20,427 nt of DNA, from the NCBI GenBank assembly GCA_041685075.1, contig JAWLGN010000072.1:1-20427 (forward strand), written 5' to 3'. Of this stretch, positions 1 through 7,300 are shown piece by piece. This DNA is from JAMCRM01 sp041685075 (GTDB lineage Bacteria; Acidobacteriota; Terriglobia; Bryobacterales; Bryobacteraceae). Under the pieces are notes generated by a model that saw only the letters and a program-made list of their open reading frames with translations, ran no database searches and was not told where the DNA came from. The position numbers were made by a program, and so were the translations under genes. Position 1 is the first letter of the stretch; the number at the start of each line of letters is the position of its first letter.

Positions 1-1888
1 CGACAGCCCCAACCAGCACATCGAGAGCTACACCGTAGGGGGCGGCTCGCGCTGGAACATCGAGCAATCGCCCGTATGGGAGGCTTTCCACAAACACGAC
101 GATGCAAAGCGCGTAGGCTGGGACGGCTGGTGCGGCCACCTGATCCGCGACATCCATTCGATGGGCGGCTCCCGGATCGACAACACCGTCATCTGTCTCG
201 AAAGCCCCCACATCCGCGAGGCCATCGATCAATACATCCGGATCAACATCCCGCGGCTGCACGAAAACCCGCAACTGCTCTACGACATCATGGCCTACGA
301 GCTGATGTACATCTGCTACTGCGACCGCAGCCAGCGCATGTTCCGCGGCTGGCTCGCCAAAAAGCACGGCACCGTGGAGCAGGCGAACTCGATTTACGGC
401 ACCGCTTACAAGAGCTTCGAGGAGATCACGGCGCCGCCGGTGAAGAACTCGCGGCCGCTCGCCGGCACCAACCGGGCCCTGTGGTACGACTGGGCGCGCT
501 TCAACCAGGACCGCTTCACCGATCACCTGCTGTGGGTGCGCAGCCGCATCCGCCAGTTGAGCCCGCACGTGCCGCTGGCCGCCGGCGGCAGTTCCAGCAT
601 GCTGGCCGGACGCACCGGAACCACCGGCATCGATGAAGAGCGCATCGTAAACGAAGCCGGGGACCTGATCATTCACGAAGGCGCCGGCTCCACCATGGGG
701 ATGGACCTGCAACTGGCGCTTTCGGAGACGCCTAAACCGCTAGCCGACCCGGAGATGTCGCTGCGCTCGGTCTACGATCTGCTGCCGCACCTGTTGCACG
801 GCAAGAGCGTGATGCAGTTCTTCCACTGGCCCGCGCAGCCGCAGAACGAATACTTCAGCATGAACGGCTCCTCGCTGGCGCATAGCTGGCGGCACTCGAT
901 CCAGGACATCGCGGAACTCATCCGCGCCACCCTCGATGCGCGCCGCCTGGCGCCGGAGGTGGAAGCCTTCGTCGAAACGCCCGCCGAGGTGGCCATCCTG
1001 TATTCCCAGACCGCCACCCTGCAACTGCCGCCCGAGATGCTCACCTGGAGCACCACGCCGTACCTGGCGGAGTTGCGGAAGGCCTACGACGCCGGCCTCT
1101 ACCTGGACGCCAAGGTCACCTTCGTCACGGAGCGGCAGATCCGTAAGGGCAGGCTGGCGCGCTACAAGCTGGTCATCGTACCGGCGGTGCGCAACCTGCC
1201 GGCCGATGTCGTGGAGGATCTCTGGCGCTATGCCGAAGCCGGGGGTCGCATCCTGGTGCTTCCCGAATCCCTGCTGGCCGATGAGTACAACAGGCCACGC
1301 GATTACCTGGCACGGCTTGGCATCGCGATCCAGCGGACCCTGCGCCCCAGCGCGGCGGGGCGAGGCGCCATGGTGCAGGGCTACGACCAGAGCTTTTCCG
1401 AGGAGATGACGATTACCGGCGCGGCGCGCGCCACCCTGGAACCGGCCGCAGCAGGCCAGTCTGCCATCGAGAGCCATGGGGTGCGGCAGGAAATCCGCGC
1501 CTCGGGCGGCGCCATTGAGTTCCGCTACCCCGGCAGCGGCCCGGCCATCGTCCGGGTGCCCATGGGGCGGGGCGCCGTCTGGTACTCCGGCGCGACGCTC
1601 GAGAGCCGCGGTTATGCCCGGCTGCTCGACCGCCTGTTCGGCGAAGCCGGCGTCCACCGCCCCGTGCGCGTGCGCAGCGAAACGCCCGATCGCTGGCGAA
1701 TCGAGGCTCGTTTCGCGGCGGGCCCCCGCAAGCTGCTCTACGTGGTGAACCACGAGAACGCGCCCGTGCGCCTGCGCCTGGAAGCGCCCGAGGGCTGGTA
1801 CACCGAAATCCATGACCTGCGCGCGCGGCGCGAGACAACCGAACTCGCCGTGCCCGCCCGCCAGACCGCCATTTACGAGTTCCGGTAG
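1..1888 (+). CDS. GH42-like glycoside hydrolase (beta-galactosidase type), 3' part only
   Basis: The frame is open from base 2 and ends at TAG 1886-1888, giving about 628 residues; the N-terminus lies outside the window, and the first ATG in frame (161) is internal. The first ~240 residues look like the late part of a clan GH-A barrel of family GH42. They include a WL..KHGTVEQAN segment (about 117-127), as in GH42 enzymes, and a WYDWARFNQDRF stretch. Glu100 in AYELMY and Glu226 in IHEGAGS are candidate acid/base and nucleophile by position only. Residues of roughly 330-450 resemble the GH42 trimerisation (flavodoxin-like) domain, with VAILYSQ, then LVIVPAVRNLP and GGRILVLPES. The end is beta-rich, as in GH42 C-terminal domains. 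Likely role: removal of galactosyl or related sugars from oligosaccharides; the substrate cannot be told. It converges on the gene at 1906 with 17 bp between. Assignment to GH42 rather than another GH-A family is moderately certain. Confidence 0.72.
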   Translation, partial: DSPNQHIESYTVGGGSRWNIEQSPVWEAFHKHDDAKRVGWDGWCGHLIRDIHSMGGSRIDNTVICLESPHIREAIDQYIRINIPRLHENPQLLYDIMAYELMYICYCDRSQRMFRGWLAKKHGTVEQANSIYGTAYKSFEEITAPPVKNSRPLAGTNRALWYDWARFNQDRFTDHLLWVRSRIRQLSPHVPLAAGGSSSMLAGRTGTTGIDEERIVNEAGDLIIHEGAGSTMGMDLQLALSETPKPLADPEMSLRSVYDLLPHLLHGKSVMQFFHWPAQPQNEYFSMNGSSLAHSWRHSIQDIAELIRATLDARRLAPEVEAFVETPAEVAILYSQTATLQLPPEMLTWSTTPYLAELRKAYDAGLYLDAKVTFVTERQIRKGRLARYKLVIVPAVRNLPADVVEDLWRYAEAGGRILVLPESLLADEYNRPRDYLARLGIAIQRTLRPSAAGRGAMVQGYDQSFSEEMTITGAARATLEPAAAGQSAIESHGVRQEIRASGGAIEFRYPGSGPAIVRVPMGRGAVWYSGATLESRGYARLLDRLFGEAGVHRPVRVRSETPDRWRIEARFAAGPRKLLYVVNHENAPVRLRLEAPEGWYTEIHDLRARRETTELAVPARQTAIYEFR

Positions 1889-1905
1889 ATCTGCCGGGCG
1901 GACGC

Positions 1906-4368
1906 TCAGTAATCCGGCGCTTCAAAAAAGGACGTGCGCTCCAATAGGCCGTCGGCGGCGCGCGCGAGCGCTACCTTGCACCGCGTGCGCCGCATCCAAT
2001 CGATGAACTCGAGGCCGATACCGCCGTCCGGGTGAAGCTCCACCAGGCAGTAGCCGTTGTTCCCCATGTCCGGGCGCAGGTTGAAGTGGGGCGGCCTGGT
2101 GGGGAACCGGGGGGCGGTTTCGAGGAACCACAGCCGGGTGCCCTTCGGAATATCCTCGCCCGCCACTTTCCTCTCATACGGAAAACCGCCATGGCCGACG
2201 CAGCAGCCCACGAAAGGCACCTTCGCGGTCGGCCCGAACAGAGCGCAGTAGTGTGTGTTCCCCCAGAACCAAAGATCGATCAACCGCTCCCCGACGAACT
2301 CGTTCAGGTCTTTCTTGAGCAGGGCGGTATGACCCCGCTTGCCGCATTCGTAGGGATGATCGGCGGACAGGAGTATGTTGGTGCGCCGCGCGAGCCGGCC
2401 CTCGACCAGGCGGTTTCTCAGCCAGGTCCGTATGTCCGCGCGCTCCGGCTGGGTGGGGTTCTTGAAGCGGCCGTGTTCCTCGTACGCGGTATCGATGCCC
2501 ACGATCTGGAACGTTTCCGAATGCAGGCAGAACATGCTCGCCTCCTGCTGCTGAACGCCGGGAAAGGACTGCCGTATTTCGTCGATGAAGGCGAAGTACG
2601 GTTTAGCGCCGGACATCATCTCGTGGTTGCTGTTGAGCATAAACAGCCGCGAGTGAGCCAGCGACGGCAGGAGGGGCTCTTTGATGTACCTCTCGAACTC
2701 CTTCTCGCGGCCCGCGTAGTAGACGTCTCCGAGATGCAGGAGGTAGGGGTAGCGCTCGGTCCGGAACTGCCTGGCAATGTAGCGCGAATGATAAAGCCCC
2801 GTGCCGAAATCGGCAAACACCGCCACGCGAAGCGGCTGGCCCGGAGGCGGGTTGTCGAGCGCGAATACAGAAGCAAACTTCTCGGGCGACCGGAAATCCG
2901 CTCTCCTGGCCGGAAACAAAAAGCGCGGCGCCGCGAAAATCACCCAGCGGAGCCAGTCTCCGGCGCTTTCGAACTGGCGGTTCTCGGGCCGGATATCGAT
3001 CTCCGCAAGGTCCATGCCGGGGAAAGTGAAATCCGGCGGAAGCTCCGTAACGGCTTCCAGCGCGGTTTCGGCGCGCACCGCCGCAATGGCCGTTTGGGGG
3101 TTGCGCAGGGCCGCGAGAGCCCGCACCAGCACCACCCGCGCCTGCCCCGGGGTATACTCGCTGCCCCAGGCGTCGTTCAGTTCGGCCGTCGTCCCGTGCG
3201 GGTCCGTTTCGAAGCGCCGCAGCAGGGCCTCGATCTCGGCGGCTCCCAGCGGCGGCGCCTCGTCGGTTCCGGCTGCTTCGAGCGCTGCCTCCGTCGTAGG
3301 GCGCTCGGGCAGTTCGTACCCCAAAGCCTCGTAGAGTTGGGCAAGGGCCAGGCCGGATGGCGCCGGCCGCACCAGCGTGACCCCCAACTTCTGGAGCACG
3401 CTGTGGATGTTGCAGGCCAGCGCGTGCTCCTGGTTCGGATCGGGATCCGTCTCTCCGGCGAAGTGCAGCCCCACCGCGATGTCGCCGTTGTCGCCGGGGT
3501 CGTCGATCAGCCACAGGCTGCCGGAATCGCCCGGCATGCTGATCTCTCCGCCGGCAGCCGCCTTGTCGGGGTTGGGCCCGATCTCGAAACCGCCGACCGC
3601 CACCACCCCCACGTCACCGCCGTAGTCGATCTTGGCCGTCACCGATACCCTGCGGACGACGCCGTAGGTGATCCCGGTGGTGCGCCCGGACTTCACCACG
3701 CGGTCGCCCAGGTTGGCCTTTCCGATGCGCCTGGGAACTACGTCGAGTTCAAGGCTGGCCGGGTCGTAGCTGCGGCCTTCGATGCTCGCGATGGCGCAGT
3801 CGCCCGCCAACCCCAGGTGGCTCTTGACGAGCGTGCCGATCACGTCGTTTTCAACCAGCCCACCGTCGAAAGCCCCGGGCTGGATCACCTTGTCGCCGAT
3901 TTCGCCCTCGGGTCCCTGGAGCACGTGCCAGTTGCTCAGAGCGAATGGCAGGCCGTCGGCGTCGTAGACGATGGTGCCCAGGGTTCCGGCCTTTCCTCTG
4001 TAGTTACAGATGCTGATGCCCGGCCGGATGGGGTCGCTCCGGCTGCGCCGCAGACGGTGCGCGTCGAGCACGGCCGAGGGTTCCAGCACTTCCACCGAAG
4101 GCTCATAGCTACGCTCCACAACGTCGATGGGAATCTCGTTCCCCTCGTCGTCGCGGATGCTTTCGGGCAGCGGCTCGATGGCTTCGGCGCGCAGCGCTTC
4201 CGGCGAGAGCTTGCGCTCGACGGTTACCTGAATCACCATCTCATCGGTGGGCTTGCCTTCTTTGATTCGATACCCGACCCCTACCGAGGTCACGCCCGGC
4301 TCCTTCAAGAGCCTCTGCCCGTGCTTTCGCGCCACCTCGCTGAGGTGCCGCTCTTTCTCCAGCGACAT
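1906..4368 (-). CDS. Trypsin-like (NAL1-type) serine protease fused to a calcineurin-like metallophosphoesterase
   Basis: An 820-residue protein with no signal peptide, so probably cytoplasmic. Residues 10-90 hold a beta-alpha module (GVTSVGVGY) of the kind preceding NAL1-type S1 peptidases. Residues ~115-330 are a trypsin-fold protease with a complete likely triad: His148 (SNWHVL), Asp190 (AGDCAIA) and Ser282 (PGDSGS). Residues ~335-480 form an alanine-rich, mostly helical linker. Residues ~510-770 are a metallophosphoesterase: Asp520 (FADFG), Asp548 (LGDVYY), Asn581-His582-Glu583 (SNHE), His671 (SADHPYE) and a final G-N-T-H (703-706). The usual family motifs are GNH[DE] and GHxH; here Ser replaces the Gly, and Asn704 replaces the first His of the last motif. 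The start has a GGAGG 4 nt upstream (4373-4377). It lies 30 bp after tamB on the same strand and may be the last gene of that operon. Both domains are clear; substrate and role are unknown. Effector-like use in stress or defence is only a guess from such domain fusions elsewhere. Confidence 0.87.
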   Translation of the reverse strand: MSLEKERHLSEVARKHGQRLLKEPGVTSVGVGYRIKEGKPTDEMVIQVTVERKLSPEALRAEAIEPLPESIRDDEGNEIPIDVVERSYEPSVEVLEPSAVLDAHRLRRSRSDPIRPGISICNYRGKAGTLGTIVYDADGLPFALSNWHVLQGPEGEIGDKVIQPGAFDGGLVENDVIGTLVKSHLGLAGDCAIASIEGRSYDPASLELDVVPRRIGKANLGDRVVKSGRTTGITYGVVRRVSVTAKIDYGGDVGVVAVGGFEIGPNPDKAAAGGEISMPGDSGSLWLIDDPGDNGDIAVGLHFAGETDPDPNQEHALACNIHSVLQKLGVTLVRPAPSGLALAQLYEALGYELPERPTTEAALEAAGTDEAPPLGAAEIEALLRRFETDPHGTTAELNDAWGSEYTPGQARVVLVRALAALRNPQTAIAAVRAETALEAVTELPPDFTFPGMDLAEIDIRPENRQFESAGDWLRWVIFAAPRFLFPARRADFRSPEKFASVFALDNPPPGQPLRVAVFADFGTGLYHSRYIARQFRTERYPYLLHLGDVYYAGREKEFERYIKEPLLPSLAHSRLFMLNSNHEMMSGAKPYFAFIDEIRQSFPGVQQQEASMFCLHSETFQIVGIDTAYEEHGRFKNPTQPERADIRTWLRNRLVEGRLARRTNILLSADHPYECGKRGHTALLKKDLNEFVGERLIDLWFWGNTHYCALFGPTAKVPFVGCCVGHGGFPYERKVAGEDIPKGTRLWFLETAPRFPTRPPHFNLRPDMGNNGYCLVELHPDGGIGLEFIDWMRRTRCKVALARAADGLLERTSFFEAPDY

Positions 4369-4370
4369 GC

Positions 4371-4394
4371 ATCCTCCCCCTACGCGAGTAGGAT
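4371..4394 (-). promoter_or_regulatory. Shine-Dalgarno plus small hairpin in the tamB / protease-phosphoesterase gap
   Basis: Read on the minus strand, the 30-bp gap holds CCTAC-TCGC-GTAGG (4392 to 4379), a perfect 5-bp stem with a four-base loop. It is followed at once by the Shine-Dalgarno GGAGG (4377-4373) of the downstream gene. An alternative pairing, ATCCT (4394-4390) with AGGAT (4375-4371), would bury the Shine-Dalgarno. There is no T-run, so this is not a terminator. The binding site is well supported; any switching role is speculative. Confidence 0.4.
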
Positions 4395-4398
4395 AGGC

Positions 4399-7300
4399 CT
4401 AACGGAACCGCCGCCGCCAGTACAAATCCAGGGCAGCGGCGCCGTTCTCCTGCCGCTGGATGATAGCCGACCAGATAGGGCTGAAGGTCCACTCTACCTG
4501 AATCATCAGGGGGTTGCTTTCGGTGACGCTCTGGATGTATGTGAAGAGCAGATTCTGGGTCACCTGCTGTTGCAGTGTGACGCGCGCTTGCGGCACGTTC
4601 TCTGCGCCCATGATCTGCGGATCGATGCGCAGCGTGGTAACGCCGAACAGGCGTTGCAGCCGCCCGGCGACCGGGCTGGCTACCGCCTGCCCGAGCAGCG
4701 TGGAGGCGCCCATCTGCTGGAAGGTCTGCTGCGGCGTCGCCGGTTCCCGCGCCACCAGCACGGGATCGGTGGTGGGAACGGCGCCGGTGGCGAGCAGTCC
4801 GACCAGTTCGCTGAATTGCAGCGGCGGGTCGGAGCGGTAGGTTAACTGCAACCGGTCCATCGGTCCGGCGATCGTGATGGTCACGTCGATGCCGCGCGCC
4901 CGGGTGGTGAGATCGATGTTGACGATGGGCTCCAGGCTGTTGGGGTCGTAGAATGCCACGGCTCCCTGGTCGATGTGATAACGGGTGCCGAAGAACTCCA
5001 CCTCGCCTGCGGTGACGTCCAGGCGGCCGGGCGCGCCGGGCCGCGCCGCCGTGCCGCGCACCTGCACCTCCGCATCGGCCTCGATGTTCTCCGCCAGGGT
5101 GGTGCGGAACTGCACGTCGGGCGCGGTCACCACGCGTATGTCCAGGCGCATGCCGGCGCGCACTCCCACTTCGGCCGCCGGCACCGGTGTGGGACGCGCC
5201 GCGCCGGCCAAGATCGAGCCGACATCGGTGTGGGTAAAGAACGCCACGTCGAGAATCGTCACCTCGCCGGAAAGCAGGCTGCGGTCCGTGGTGCCGCTGA
5301 GGCTGAGTTCCGCATCCATCGAGGTGCTCACGTTCTCGGGATACTGAACGCGTACCTGCTCGGCGGTGGCCTCGATCCGGAAGCTCAAATCCGGGCCGCC
5401 GTAACCCACATTGCCGGCGAGCGTGACCTTGCCGCCTCCCACCAGCCCGGTGACGTTCTGGAGGGCCGCCTGCCGGCCCGTGAAGAGGATGGCGCCTTGC
5501 GCTTCGGAAAGCCCGGCGGGCCAGCCGATCATGTTGAAGCTGGCGTCTTCGAGATCCACGCGGCCGACGATCAGGGGACGCGATGCGGTCCCCCGCACGG
5601 CGGCGTTCAGCTCCGCTTCTCCGGTGGCGTAGGCATCGCGGATGAAGGCCTGCACCAGGTCGAGGCGGAAGTCGCCGGTGGCGCGCAGGTCCAGCCGATG
5701 GGGCGCCCGGATGGCCGCCGTGCCGGTCACCTCCATGTTGGCGTAGGGCCCGATGAAGCGGGCGCTCTCGATGCGCAACGTGGAGCGCTCGAGCGCCACC
5801 ACCACCGGTTCGGCGGAGCGCACCTGTAAGGCCCGCCGCTCGGGAGCGCCCGGCACCGATGCCACCGAGTACATGTCCAGGCGGGTGACCTCCGCGCGGC
5901 CCTTCAGGTCTTCGGGGCGGGCCAGGGGACCGGAAACCGAAGCCTTGCCCGCCGCCACGGCATCGAAATTCCGCTGACCGGTCTGTCTTAACAGCGGCCG
6001 CAGCCCCGCCCAGGTGAGCCGCTCGAAGGTAAGGTTCGCGTCGATGGGGTAGTCGCCGCCCAGCGCCAGGCGACCGCCGGCCCGCACGTCGGAGCCCGCG
6101 AGATCGGACTTCACGTTAAACGTCAGATCGCCGCCCCGCGTCTCGGCGGCGGCGTAGAGGTTTCCCAGCGGCGCGCTGTCGAGCCGGAGAGCGGATGCCG
6201 TCACCAGACCGTTCAAGCGCTGGAGCAGGGGATCCGCTCCGGCGCGCAGCGTGGCCGCGCCTTCGGCCCGCGCCTCCACCGTGCCCCCCAGCCGCGGCTC
6301 CAGTTTCACGGCGGCGGGCACCTGGGCGATGTCGAAGCGGTTGGTCGAGACCTGGAATTGCAAATCGCCCGTGCGGTAGTCGCCCGGATGCAGCAGCCGT
6401 GCGGAGCCTTGTACCCGCGCATTGCCCGCTTCCGCCACCAGGGAGGGCACGTCGATCACGCGGTTAGTGAGGTGGATGGTGGCCTGCACCCGGTCCACCG
6501 GGTACTGCTCATAGGCGGCGTCCTGGAGCGTGATCTCGGCGCGCGCATCGGGGTTGGCCAGGGTGCCTGCGACGCGGGCCCGCGCGCTCAGGTTGCCGGA
6601 GGCGTCGATCTCCGGCCGGCCCGCCACCGCCAGGGTTGTGGCGAGCGGCAGGTTGGCGATTTCGGCCGTGGCCTCCGTAGGATAGCCGGGCGAGAGCGCC
6701 GTGCGCCCCGCCGCCTGAATGGAGGAGCCCGCGAAGTTCGATTGTGCGTTGTAGGTGATGATGTTGCCGGCCGTGCGCGCGCTGGCGGTAAGGTCGCCGA
6801 GGTCCTGCCCTTCCATGCGCAGGCCGCGCACCGCCAGGTCGGCGTTCAGGCGCGCGAGATCGACGCGGGTCTCGCCGTTGCTCGGGTAGATGTTCGCCGC
6901 CACCGTGGCGTTGAAGGCCGCGGTGCCGCCCAGCCCAGGCCGCTCAGCTACTAGTGCGCGCACTTGTTCGAGTTGCACCTGGTTGGTCGCTACCTGTGCG
7001 TTCAGCACGCCGCGGCGCAACTCGCCCGGCGCGTAATTGTAGCGCGCGGTGGCGCTGAGGCGCGCGCCGTTGGCCGCCACCCGCAGCACGGGCAGATCGA
7101 TGAGGCCCTCGCTGAGCTGCGCCCGCGCTGCGAGCGTATCGAACGGCTGCTGCCACAGGGAGCCGTCGGCAACGTTGACCACCACCTCGCCGCGCGGGCT
7201 GGCGAGCGTTCCGGCAACGCTGGCTGTGGCGTCGAATGTGCCGGTAGCCGGGACGTCGGCCTGGCCCGCGACCGCCAGCGCGTCCCGTACATCGGCGTTA

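Noticed and set aside
1889..1905. Possible bidirectional terminator between the convergent GH42-like and protease-phosphoesterase genes.
   Set aside because: No stem followed by a T-run is visible in the gap or around the two stops.
2032..4845. A 937-residue plus-strand open frame opposite the protease-phosphoesterase gene and the tamB end.
   Set aside because: Composition is that of an antisense shadow in GC-rich DNA (Arg/Gly/His/Pro-rich, no domain), and it crosses two well-supported genes.
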